Below, one piece after another: positions 1 through 18,300 of a stretch of DNA of 64,000 nt. Made by a program: the position numbers and the translations under genes. Below the pieces are notes generated by a model. The model saw nothing but the letters and a program-made list of their open reading frames with translations. It ran no database searches and was not told the origin of the DNA. How positions within the stretch are numbered: the stretch's first letter is position 1; every line of letters begins with the position of its first letter. Source of the stretch: Acanthornis magna (Eukaryota > Chordata > Aves > Passeriformes > Acanthizidae); NCBI GenBank assembly GCA_036785705.1, contig JAWUZG010000015.1, forward strand, positions 4,789,001 to 4,853,000, written 5' to 3'.

Positions 1-6223
<6,223 letters not shown>

Positions 6224-9141
6224 ACACGGGGCTCCTCCTGGCACCAGGGACACTGCTGTCCTCACCATGGGGCGCCGAGGGCTGGCCTCCCCACCGAGGG
6301 GCTGTGTTTGTGGAGCAGTCCTGCAGCAGGACAGGGCATTATCTCCAGATGCAGCCAGGGGAGGTGCTGGGTTCCCCCATCGCTCATTAAGACTTCTGGC
6401 CCGTGTTTAACGAAGCGGCGCTGTGCTGCTGGCAAGAGGAGCCTGTGGGCACCAACAGAGCCAGCTCAGGAGGGCAAGCAGAGCATCTCCTGCCAAGACA
6501 CTTAGGTTTTGGGAGACTTTTCCCCCCACAGCTCTGGGGTGAGCCGGGACGAACTGGGGGACAGCATCACCCCACCTCAGACACACAGACCCAGTCTCCT
6601 GCACCCCCTTTCTGAATCAGCACAAATTTCCCTGCGCCTTCACCCTCCCCACCATCTCCCCCTTGGCTCCGGTTCTCCTGAGGATGCTGGCAGAGATGTT
6701 TTGCTACAAGGATGACACAATCCCTGGCTGGCTTGAATGGGGTGATGTGCCAGGGTGGTGGTGGCGGCGTGGGAGGACAGCAGAACTCTGGTGGTCCCTC
6801 TGGCCTCACCATGACCTTAATGGCTGGTGGGTCCTGGGACCCTGAAATGTGACTGCTCGTGGCTCTGGTGACTGACACTATCCTATAGGAGCAACTGGGC
6901 ACACACGATCGAATCTTCCAGCTATGTCTGTCCCCCCAGAGGACACATCTCGCCTCTCCCAGGAGCAGGACTGGGGATGCCAGCAGAGCCCTCACCCTGC
7001 TGCGCTTTGTCCCACCACATGCTCCAGGTCTTCCAGCCAGACCCTTGGGAAGTACCCCCCAGCCACCCTTCCCAGCTCTGCCACCAGCTTTCCCACCAGT
7101 AGAGTCCCCTGGGCTGGCCCTGCCACCAAATCCAGTGCCACTGTGGGGCTTGGGTGCACGGCCCATGTAGCTGTTCTGGGTGTGGGAATATTTTGGAGGA
7201 AGTACTCAACTTTCACAGATGCTTTTGTCCCCTGCTATGTTTTTAGCTGCCTTCCCTCTACCCATTGTGTCTCAGCTTCCAGGCGGCAGCCCCCATGCAG
7301 CATCCCCAGCCACATACCACCATCTGGAAGGATGGAAGGAGGCCTGGGAAGTGCTGTGCCACATTTGCATCCTCATCTCCCCCCTGCTCGCTCCCAAGGG
7401 CCTCAGCCATGTCTCAGCACTGGGTGGCTATTCCTGCCCAGCTTTGTCCCACACATATCCTGTGGGGCTGATCCCTGGTGTTGGCAAGGCAACACTCATT
7501 CCCTGCCCTCTCCCACCCAGCACCTGCTTGTACATAACCCTCAAGTGACCCCTGCACCGTCCCAGACCTTGACTTCATTGCATGTGTTGTTTTTCCCCCT
7601 CCTGTGGCTGTACGCAGCTGGAAATCCTTCACCATGGTGGCTCACAAAATTTCACTCCTTCACCTCCTGGGTCCCAGAGACCCTTGCTCAGAGAGACTTG
7701 GGGGTCTTCGGATGTTCTCCTGGAGCACGGTGGGTTGGGGACTCGGGGGATGCTGTGGGGCAGGGGTGCTGGAGGGAGGGACCCAGAGAGGGGAGCCAGG
7801 GGCTGTTCCCTCCCCTTGGTCCTTAGGCACTGGGCTTTGTTTTGCCCATCACCTTTGGGATGGTGTTTCCCTCTGGCACAGCCTCCTCGCAGGCAGCAGA
7901 TCCAACATCCAGCCCTCCTCTCCTAGCCCCTGCCATGGTTCCAGTGTCCTAGAAAGCTGGGTGGGAGCCAAGCGTGGGCAGGGGCTGGCTGAAACCCCCA
8001 CCCCAGATCTCCACCAGAGCAGGGCCCAGGCACACCACTGCCTCTCACTCACTCCCACAGCTCCCTGGCCACTTATGTATGAAACAAGTATGTGGTTGGT
8101 TGGTCTGTGGCTCCTTTTTCAGTGAGTAAAATTTTAAACTCAGTTTGAATGGGCTCTTCTGCAGTATGGAGAGATCCTGCTGGCTTGAAGAGCAGCAACT
8201 GGTTTAATGGATTTTTTTTTTCAATCGTTTTGGGAGCTGGAGGCTTTTCTTTCCCCCCTCCCTTTTTAGCAGGTTTGTTGTGTCAGCATTTCTGCATTTG
8301 GGCAGGGACTCCCCAAACCTCAATGTTCTGGGTATTCCCATGTTTGCAGCCTTTCGGGATGGGCAGCTGCCACAGACACCCTGTCCCTTGGTAGCTGTTC
8401 CGAGGGGTGGCTTGTGCCATAGCTCTGCCTGGATTATACAAAATTCCTACCCCTGGGAGAAACCTTTTACAGCTGTAACATGCAGAAGCCAGATTTGGTC
8501 TGGAAGCTGGGGAGAGAGAAGGCAAGCACACGTTACAGTTTGGCCTTTGGTTGTCTGTGGCACGTGCAGGGTCTTGGGTGCAGCAGGACAGGAACGGGCG
8601 TCACCCAGTGGGTGCAGCCTCTGTCTCTTTTGGGAAGGCAGCAGGTGCAAGAAGCATCCCAGGATGGCTTAATTCCCCAAGGCTTTCAGCAAGATCTGGC
8701 AAAGGAGACATGCTGGGGACACTTCAGGGCAGAAGGCAGTAAGGCAATCCCAGAGAAGCCCTCCTGCATGGGGCTGTGTGTCCACATGTCCTTGTGTCCA
8801 TCCATGTTTCTGTGCAGCGCCTGTGGTGGGGCCCAGCATCGCCGGACTCGCCACCGCAGCCGGCATGGCCTGGAGGCCCTGGGAATTCAGATCCTCCCCT
8901 CCATCATCATTCTGTCTGCCAATTTTGTTTTTAAGCCAATAAACTCCAGAGGGGAGCCCTCACCTAAGGATGCTCTTTGGCTTCCTGGGGTCCATAAAAC
9001 CCTACAAGTCATTCTCCTCTGCTGTTATAATTTTTTTACACAGTCTTTTGTAAGATCTCCAACTGACTATGCAGAGAACATGTGGATCTGTGTCTCTCTC
9101 CCCGGCTCCCCTCACCTGCCTTTTTCAGTGTCTAAGTAAAA

Positions 9142-9186
9142 TATTTAGCTTTTTTTTTCCTTTTTTTTTCTTTTTTTTTTTTTTTT
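9142..9186 (+). repeat. T-rich tract at end of SRC 3' UTR
   Basis: About 45 bases of almost pure T, broken only by a few C and G. It would be a poly-U stretch immediately before the polyadenylation signal of the SRC mRNA. Confidence 0.9.
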
Positions 9187-9193
9187 GGATAAT

Positions 9194-9199
9194 AATAAA
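9194..9199 (+). terminator. SRC: Probable SRC polyadenylation signal
   Basis: AATAAA with a G/T-rich element downstream. An upstream AATAAA at 8938-8943 has a weaker downstream context and may be an alternative site. Confidence 0.65.
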
Positions 9200-9215
9200 A
9201 CTTTGGAAAAAAACC

Positions 9216-12200
9216 TGAAAAGGTCCAGCATTGTGGGTGGTGGGGGGGATGGAGATGCTTTGAAACTCTAACGTTGATGTAAATACTTTGCTATTTGATA
9301 ATTAAATACAAACAGACCTCACAAAACAAAAGTGTAGCTTGTGTACGAGAGGACTTGTTAGCGCCTTAGCACCCCTATTAGAGGAGCTGATGGTACCTGG
9401 AGCATGTGCAGTGCCCATGTGACACTCCTGGTGCTTCAGATACTTTTTCTGGAAGATGCTTCTGGGATCTGGTGCTGCTTCTGTGCCGCTGGAGTCACTC
9501 CCCACAGAGGTTCATGATTCAGCACACGATCAGGGCCATGTCTGGCATCTCCAGCAGTCCTGGTAGAACAGCGAGCGGCACAGTCATTGTAGTCAGGCAC
9601 GGAGGGGTGTTCTATGTGCCCCCAGCCCGGGACATGCTGGCAGAGTGGGACTGCCCTTGCGTGGCCCAAAGCAAGCACAGGGCAGGACAGGGATGGTGGT
9701 TGTGCCGCCAGGATCCAGGGCATGGCGCAGTGTCCCTGAGTGAAGCTGCCCAGGCTGGGCTGGGGGGGACAGGACAGGGGCAGCCTCCCTTCAGCAGAAT
9801 CTGCTTCATCAGCAACTCCAAGAAACAGGCCTGCTCTGTTCAGGTAATTAGTGGGTGCTGATTGGGATCCCTCACTCGGTGATTAAGTAATTGATACACA
9901 GCACAGTGCTGGGGGTATGAGGCTTTCGCTAAATGCAGGGTGGGTGCTGCTGCTGCTCCTTCATCACTGCTACCATTGTCTGGGGTGGCTTTAGTGCCCC
10001 AAGCCCCCAGTCTGGCTGCCTCCTCAGACTGGTAAGTGACTCAGTCTTATCACCTTAAATGTTTAATGCTTTATGTTTTGTTTGTCTTTAAAACAATTAA
10101 GCGATTGAGGGATTATCTCTTGTGTGCAGGTCCCTTGCTCCACGTGCAATGCGTGGGCTGGGGGTGGGCAGGTGAGGTCACCCCAGGAGGGAAGCTGAGG
10201 CTGTGGCTCCTCCAGCCCTTGGATCTGCACCTTTGGCAGTGCTGTTTGAGAATGGGATGGCCATGGGGAGGGCAAATGGCAGAGGAGATGGGTGCTGTGG
10301 GAGGCTGAGGTGCTGCTGTCCAGCCTGAGCTCTGGAGCAGCATGGGGGGGACTCTGGTGGTTTGTGTACAGGGGATGAGGGGACTGGATTCAGTACTTCT
10401 AAGTTCTGCCTATGGCACCGTTTGCTTCCTCTCCCTCTCTTGTCCTCAGCCTCAGTGGCAGCTGAGGCATCTTAAGAGGGTATTAAGGGGTGTGGCTGCC
10501 CCTAGAGCAGCTCTAGGGAGGAGGCAGGGGTCCTGTGCTGGGCAGTTAGTGCTGGCAATGGGGTCTAAAATGGTGAGGATGAGTCGTTTGACTTGAGCAT
10601 TGCCTTCACTTTCCCAAAGCTCAGTGGTAGCACTCCCCAAGAGCACAGAGTCCTGGCTCCCACAAGATAAATGCTTTTGAGTACACGGGGGCAGCCCTGA
10701 ACTGCAAATCCTGAGTTGTACTGAGGGTCTGGGGTCTCTCCCACAGAAGGTCTCCTGGGGCAGGAGCAGGGTGGTGTTTTGAGGGTTGCCTCACAGCAGG
10801 ACTGTGCCCCTGTGTCAGGCTCTCAGGTTTTGCTGGCAGTGCCACCACAGCTCCCACAGTGCCTGTTACTCACTGGTAACAAGGGGTGGACAGGAGGCTG
10901 CCAGCATGCATTGACTCAGAGGGCACAGCCTGTTGTCACTTGGATGTCATCCCCTCCAGCAGCCGGCATGGGTGGCACCTGAGCCATCTGTCCTCCCTTG
11001 CCCTGCTACCAGAGGATTTGCCTTTGCTGGAAGAGTAGCAAAACCCTCTTGCCAAGGGTTAATCTCCAGGCTCTGGAGGGAAGGGCTAAAGTCCTTACCT
11101 GACTGTAGCTTACCTCCCACGGCTGGGAAACCACCTGGTGCCACAGAAAAGCCGCAGGACACTGTTACCTGTGACCCTGAGTGGTGTTTGTGGTTTCCCT
11201 GGCTTTGGGGATTTGGCTGGGCCAGCCTGGGTGACAGCACGAGGGGACAAGGCTGGTGCTCTTGTCAGTGGGACTGCCTCTGGACTTGGCTGCCTCCCTG
11301 AGCCCACTGGTGGGTGTTTCCAGCCCAAATGGCTCCTTCATTGGATTGACCTCTTTCCTCTGACTGCTGCTGTTTGTAAGGCCACATTGTGGGCTTGTCT
11401 CATGGCAAGCAGGAAGAGAATCCAGGCAGGAGATACTAATCACCCAGCAAGATCCCTGGATGAGAGGCAGATGCTGGGAGAGCAGGTTGGTTCCTACCTG
11501 CACCCTGAGCAGTGCTGGGGAGCTCAACCACCAAGTATCAGATCCTAAGGTGATGCACTATCATGGATGTCAGGCAGATCTAAGGTTCAAAAAGCCATAA
11601 CATGGCAAGCCTTGTGGTATTCCAGCTGCTCTCATCCTGGGGATGCTCCCTCTCCCTAAGCAGGGTCGAGGAGGAGTATGAAAAGCCCCCGGGCCCTGAG
11701 GCTGCAGTGAGGAGTCCAAGGATGGCCTGAGCCAAGCTGCATCTCTGTTTCTAGGGACTGGAGCCTGGGCTGGGTTTTGTTTTGTTTTTTTTTCCTTTAT
11801 TGACCCTGCTGTGTCACTGATCTGTTATGTGACCTAGAAAAGAAAACGATCTCTCCTTCATATGGAAAGACAAAGGAACAGCTTAAGGCTCCAGCTCCCT
11901 GTATCTAGGAAGCATCAGGCAGATGGACACCCTGTAATTCAGCAAGGTGATGAGACTCACTCTGTGCCAAAGTGTCAAGTGACACTTGCGGGCAGTGTCC
12001 AGGCTCAGTGGGGCCTGGCACAACACAGTGGTTGTGTTTTAAATCCCACGGTTTGAGTCACTGGTGAAGCTGTCCACCAGTGCAGTCCCCACACAGAGAC
12101 CCCGTGGTGCCCCCAGGATACCCAGGGACAGAGCCACCCCACTGCTCTTCTGGCAGAGAAGCTCCTCAAGACCAGGGTAAAACATCTCATGTGAGCATTT

Positions 12201-13689
12201 TTCCATGTAGCTGGCAAATGCCTGGCTGAGCACTCTGGCTGTCTGTCCAGGCTCAGCTCATCTGTGGTGCACAGGCAGGGAAGTTGTGATGCTGCCTTTC
12301 AGAAGCCATTGGGTTCGACCTGTTCTGCAGTCACAGACTGGTTTTTCATGGTCTCTTTATAGAGGAGGACAAGCCAGGCATTAGCATAGGCTGTGAGACT
12401 TGGTTGGGTTCCTCATTCTGCCCGAGGCTTTCTGTCTGACCATGACGAAGTTGCTTTAATTTTCTATCTTTAAAATGAAGATGGTATCTCAGGGCTCTAA
12501 AGAGAGTAATAGAATGTGCTGGGAAGGGCATGTGTGTGCATATCAAAGACTGCTCCTTCTCTTCATTAGGGGCGGGAGATTTCTTGCCCCACTGAGAGCT
12601 GTCCTGCAGCCTCCCTCTTTTGAAGTGCTTTTTTTGAGCTGAGTCTCACAGAAGGGAAGAACCCACAGCTGCACCTTGTCTTGAACCCCATGTACAAAGC
12701 CAGGCTTTGCTCTCATCCAAAGGGTTGTCTGGCTTCGTGGCTAGGATTTATTTAAATTGCTGTAAAGTGCAACTTGGCTAGTGAGCAACAAAAGTGTACT
12801 CTTGACAGAACTAAGTACATTAGCTTAAATACATTGAAACTGAAAAATTGCTCAGAGCACAGTTGTGCCATGGCTCATAGTGAGTGCCCTCCCCTCTCCT
12901 TTCCATTTGTTATTTATGCCTGAGTTGATGTGACAGCTACTGGGATTTCCCTTGCTTGACAGGTGACAGAGCTGTCACATCTATTTTTGGTGTGGCACAT
13001 GGGTTTTTTTAGTCATGTAAACACTAACATGCCCTGAGCTCTTTCCAACTTGGACCTGGTCTTCAGAGCAAGGGACAAAGCAAGCCTGTTTCAGCTCCAG
13101 CAGCACAGCCCCAATACCCTTTAACACTCTCAGGTGCTCCTGGGCACTGCTGGATCTGACAGTCAGTTTCTCTGTTCTACACAAGGGCATGGCCAAGGCT
13201 GGGGAACGGCTCACACCACCACATCCCTCTGGATGGCTCGTGGCAGCTGAGCTGCCCTGAGTAAAGGGACAGGCTGGGGTGATGTGGTGTCATGGGATGA
13301 GCTTTACACCACGTGGGCACCCAGCAGACACTTTTACTGTCGGCGCTGGGGATTAGCAGCTTCCAGGACACAGCTCGGGGGTTTAATTTCGTAAGCAGCA
13401 AGAAAAAGGGGAATCTGTCACGTAAGTGCAGAGACACACATGACACAGGTGCTTCTGGTTGTGAGGTGAGGCTGTTTAGGAATTGCCAGTCTGGGCAGAG
13501 TGGGAGCCACAGTCAGGTTAAACAGTCAAGAAGAGTCAGTACTGGGAGCTACAGGGCAAACACGCTCTGCTTCTCACTGGAGACTGCTCAGGGTTGCTGT
13601 GCTGGGAACAGAACAATGCAGAGACACGTGATTGCTGGGCTAAGGCATCCACAATGAGCAGCCAATGCATCATGCTGGGCAGGAGGCCA
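9216..13689. other. Intergenic, SRC to BLCAP (convergent)
   Basis: Separates the 3' end of SRC from the 3' end of BLCAP, which are transcribed towards each other. I see no conserved coding exon, RNA gene or recognisable transposon. The open frames are short and lack splice context. Confidence 0.6.
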
Positions 13690-14968
13690 TAGACCAAAGT
13701 TTATAAAGCTTTATTAAACATTTTGAACAGCTGTGCAATGAACAAACAATACTCTGGAAGTTTCACAACCTCATAGCTTGAACTGCCTCAGGACAGCAAC
13801 AGCCACTTCTGCCGCTCTCCACTAGAAGACTGAAGGAAGGACAAACAGATGGCAGAGGGGAGGGAAACCTTCAAAGTTTAGAGATAAGTGTTTTGTGTCC
13901 ACCTCTAAGGCTTCTCACAAACCAACCTCTGCCCCAGGCTGTAGGCCTGACCCACCACCATCCTGGATTCTTGACATCCTTCTGCCAGGGAAGCTGGAGA
14001 CACCAGGCATTTTTCCAGCCTCTGCCCTTCTCTAGTCAGTAGCACCAGCACCTTCTGTCACCTCTGGCCCAAAACCATTATCTCTGAAAATGGCTTAACT
14101 ATTTACTGCTTCAAGCCATGCCTCCACCTTAGGATTCTCTCCTGCCCTGCCCACACTCAGCCTTTCAGGCTAACATGAGTTTTGTAGGGTGAAGTTCACA
14201 GTGGCTTCCAAAATCCTGTGTCTTGCAGCATGCCAGTTCTTTATCCCAACACTCAATACCTTGGTAAACCTGGGACATGGAGGAGGAGGGGAAGAGACAG
14301 TCTCTACAGCCTGTGAGGCTTTATAAAAGCAGCAGCATAACTGAGGCTTTCAGGCTGGGATCTCGGAGCATACAGAGTTCAGAAAGCACTTCAGCAGTGC
14401 ACGCATCCCTTTGGCAGGCTGAGCAGGAGGAGATGACTCAACTGCCTCTGGCTCCAGCAGCTTTTGGCCAAGTCCATTTGTGAGCTGTTGCACTTGCCCT
14501 TGATCAGCAAGGTGGGAAGGCTGGCTCCCCACAAAGAGAGACTGAGAGAATCTTGTAGCTATTCGAGCAGGATCAGTGGGCCAAGAGCCCTGAGTTAGAC
14601 CGTCATGGCCTAATGCAGACAAGTGACACACAACTCCAGCACTCCCAGCTGGGCAGGGGCCAGCGGCTCAGGCTTCCAGCAGTTCTCAGTTGAGAGGGCT
14701 GGTGTCTGTTCCCGGTGATACGGGAAAGGAAAAAAAAAACCAGACTTCTGCTTCTAAAAAAGCAGGTGGTGCTGCCAGAGTTCACACAGTAAACGAGTTG
14801 AATTTCACAGGCAGAGTGGGAAGAATTTGCCACTCTAGTCCACACACAGTTACAGGAAACAGGCTGTCCTTACTCCAGTCCCATACCCAACACCCCCCTC
14901 CTCCCCAGCCCCACCCCCTTTTTAAAAGCGAAACAAGAGCCCTCAGCAGACTGGAAGATTATGATTTT
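13690..14968 (-). other. BLCAP: BLCAP 3' untranslated region
   Basis: Continuous with the BLCAP coding exon on the minus strand. It runs from the stop at 14969 to a minus-strand AATAAA at 13710-13715. The roughly 1.3-kb length fits a one-coding-exon gene with a long 3' UTR. No other gene is visible. Confidence 0.75.
13710..13715 (-). terminator. BLCAP: BLCAP polyadenylation signal
   Basis: The plus-strand TTTATT reads AATAAA on the BLCAP strand and is the first such hexamer downstream of the coding exon. Confidence 0.7.
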
Positions 14969-15232
14969 CTAGGTGCCCACTATGTTGGGATCATGAGCTG
15001 ATTCTGGCAACTGGGATCCTGTGCAGTGATACAAGAAGCAGTTCCCCCAGCAGCTGTAGCAGATGAGGAACAGAGCTGCCAGGAAGACCAAGGCACAAAT
15101 TGTGCAAGGTTTCCGTTCCAGGAGAAAACTGAGCAGGTAGAATCCCATGAACATTGAGTGACTGAACCATAATGCTGGGTTGAGGGGTTTGGGTATGAGC
15201 AGGACAGGTAGCAACCACTGAAGGCAGTACAT
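14969..15232 (-). CDS. BLCAP: BLCAP, bladder cancer-associated protein (apoptosis inducing factor)
   Basis: Complete 87-residue protein in one exon. It starts [15 protein letters not shown] and ends NIVGT, and differs from my recollection of the mammalian protein only at a few C-terminal positions. Two hydrophobic segments, about residues 19-39 and 43-63, make it a small two-pass membrane protein, with a Cys-rich stretch ([13 protein letters not shown]) after the second. Its molecular role is poorly defined; it is reported to reduce growth and promote apoptosis. The start is the first ATG after a clear acceptor (exon boundary at 15320), leaving 88 bases of 5' UTR in this exon. Codons 2 (TAC), 5 (CAG) and 15 (AAA), edited by ADAR in mammals, are unedited in the genome as expected. 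Confidence 0.98.
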   Translation of the reverse strand: MYCLQWLLPVLLIPKPLNPALWFSHSMFMGFYLLSFLLERKPCTICALVFLAALFLICYSCWGNCFLYHCTGSQLPESAHDPNIVGT

Positions 15233-15320
15233 CGTGGCTGGCTGGCTGGGGCCTCGTGGCAGTAGCAGTCAGGTGTGCTCCAGAACAGGCTCCAGCAACT
15301 CCTCCGGCAGGCAGGCTGCT

Positions 15321-18300
15321 CTGTAGGGAGGGGGAAATGTCAGACTGTCAGAGAAATGCAGGGAAAAAATTAACTGACATTCTTCTAAAGCTTTATTACT
15401 CCCAAGCATCATATGCTGATGGCTGAACTCCCAATATGAAATTCTGGTGTGTCTTGGAGCTGGTGGAAAGCTTCCTCCTTTCTGAACAACTCAGCACGGG
15501 ACAGAATCAGCTAATGCTGATGTAGAAGTGTATTCTGTGTCCTCTGTTCTTCAGGCCTTTATCCAGACTAACAAATGAGACCCTTCTAGCATAGTGCAGG
15601 AACAGAAAGGGAAAAGGGGAAATAGAAAGGAAAACAAGCTGCCACAGCCTTCCCTACACACAGCCTGTCCTTATCCAAGACAGTCCAAAGGTCTGAGTGA
15701 TGATACAAAGAAATGCAATTGAAGGGTAATAATTATTTGGTGCTACAGAGATGTTTTAAGGGAGCATTAGTGCAAGAAGTGTCTGGGAATAGTTCAGCAC
15801 AGACACTCCTTCCTCCTAGGCACAGACAATAAAGTCTTCCAGCAGGACAACACAACAGTCCAGCTACACATGTAGCTACCCAGGAAAGCCCTGGCAGTGT
15901 CCAGGCTGCAAAACAAAGGGGAGGACAGTCCCTGCTTAAGGATTTACAATCCTTGCCAAACAGCTAAAGTCAGATAAGACAAAGTATGTGAATAGATCAA
16001 AGGGGGGGACAGGCTCAAAATGGCAATTTCCATAAGTGCTGTAAACACAGGATTTCCTCACTTGGATTATTATAAAACCCTGTGGAAACTGAGCTTTAAG
16101 GGCTCTCCTAAGCAGGGATGGAAGCACACAAGTCCAGAAAACCTGCTTCTACCATCAGCAACTACCTCAATGACACTAAGTGTGTGCTTTTGTTTTCTTC
16201 CTTTGAAGCACTACAAACACTTTCAAGAATTTCAAATGGCTTTAAAAATAATAAATGCCTCACTCCCACTAAGAAGAGTCTGGTGGGAACAGCTCCTTGC
16301 AGCAATCCTTATATCTGCAATTACTCAACAGAGCAGTGCTTCCTCAGAAGGATGAAAGGCTCAGCGGAGCCTGTTAGGATTACAGCTGGGGGGTGGGAAG
16401 GTTAGTAGGATGAAGGAGTGAGAATGTAAACAAACAGCACATTCCACTGGCTCCTGTTGGCAGAAGAAGGGATTTCCTGGCAAAGGGAGGGAGAATGAGG
16501 GATTGAATAGAAATGCCAAGAGAAAACCACACATGGTTCTCTTCCAAAAGAACACTGAGGTCAGACATGTCTTGCAGGTACCAACGGGCTCTGCTGTCAG
16601 CAGCAGGAAACGCTGCCATCCTGAGCAGCAGGATCTATTTTACTTAAATGTTAGTGAGAACACGCAGGCAAACGCCTCCACCAGCACAAACATTATTTGG
16701 GGAAATTACATCGTGCTGGTGCTCCTGCAAGGGAGTGTTCTCCAGCAGAGAGGGCAGCTGGAGTTCAATTAGTAAAGCTAAGCTGCAGCTCGGCAGCCAA
16801 AGAGTAAGGAAAAAGTTTTTATGCTGCAATACAGATAAAGCCAAGGCACAGGAATAAAGATACCAATGTGAGTCCTGTTTTAGGCAGGTCACTCACTTGC
16901 ATCTTTAAGGGCAAGTCTAGTCCCAAGCCTTTTTCCACATCTATAAACTGGAATTAGCTATTACTCATTTCATAACAAAACGTGTTGTCTGCTGCCTTTG
17001 TGAATTGCTCAGATGTTTCTGGAGTAAATAATACCACAGAAGTACTGGAGAACTTTTTTCCAAGGGAAAGAATGGAGAGAAAATGATCTAACAACAAATA
17101 TTTGAACAGGAAGGTAATTAAACCTCATAACCCAACTTTTTAGCTCAGATTGCATTGAATGCGGCAAAGTTGTACTAAATCAATGATCTGCACCTGCCTT
17201 AATCCTCCCGAAATGCTTCTTTTTTGAAGTTTCCCACAATTTTTTTCTCTTCGCAAGTGCTCCAAACATCAAGCATTAAAAATCACCGCATAAATATCCT
17301 GTCACGTTTTTGCTAGATCCACCCCTAAGCTGCATCAGTTTGACTTCTGTGGCAGTGTGTATCACCTGTTCTTGACACTTAAGTTTAAAGTGCCTACTTT
17401 GCCTTGGGCTTTCTGTCCCTAGAGCAAAAAACAGGTAAAGTATGTCCCTGTTAAGTAGCATAAGGCTGAAATAAAGCACTAGAATTTTTCAGAACTAATG
17501 TCACAAATCTCTCTGCTTTAATAGGGTCATGTATCACTATTGAGCCTTTCACCCCAAACTTTACAACTGACTACAGTTAGAAAATAATTATAATTTGTGC
17601 TGTAGCTACACTTTGTACTTTATGGTCTGGCCTCACTCCTACAATGCTTTTAACAGTAAGACTTTAAAACACTGAGCTGATTTTAAGCATCTAAGCTTTA
17701 CTTGAGCACTTCCTACAAACACAAAGCCAACTCAGAACAAGTTACTCATTTTTAAATATTAGTATTTCCTGCAAGAGCCAGTTGCCTGTAGCAATCAATG
17801 CAACCACTCCACAGAATAAAGAACCATTTAATAGTAGCTATTTTTACTATGAAGTTTCAATGCCAATGCCCTTCAACCTGCAAACCTCTTGGATTTCTGA
17901 CAAATGCAGACATTCAAACAGTTGCCCTTTGTGTGTGTAGTCAGTTTGCTTGTATTTTCATATGCCCATTCGCTATCCACCAGTTAAAGGCTGAGGAGCC
18001 TTTGCTGTATCCCACAGCTGATCCTACATAAAGTACTTACTACTGGAGGCTTCTACAGCTCTGTCTTCCTCAAGGGACTTCCCACTAGTAAGATACGTGC
18101 TCTTCACTAAAGATTCTTCGTACAGCTGGCAATGAGACTGAGTTTTCTTTCCACTCTATTGATCAAAGAGAAATAGCACCTCCTGCTATCAACTCTTTAG
18201 TGAGCAAGGAACATATTCCTTTGTGTCCAGGACAGGAAGATCCTTCTGGAAGCCACAACAATATTCAGTTTTGCCTGGATTCTCAAGCAAGGTGAAACTT

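Larger units (their letters stand above)
6224..9215 (+). other. SRC: SRC 3' untranslated region
   Basis: About 3 kb without a convincing gene follows the SRC stop. Two AATAAA hexamers lie at its end, at 8938-8943 and 9194-9199. The second is followed within 30-60 bases by a G/T-rich run (TGTGGGTGGTGGGG), the usual downstream element, so I favour cleavage near 9215. A long T-rich run at 9142-9186 lies just before it. Open frames in this region lack splice or codon evidence. Confidence 0.7.

Noticed and set aside
6924..7826. 300-residue plus-strand frame downstream of SRC
   Set aside because: It lies within the SRC 3' UTR, has no domain, no splice context and no conserved motif that I recognise.
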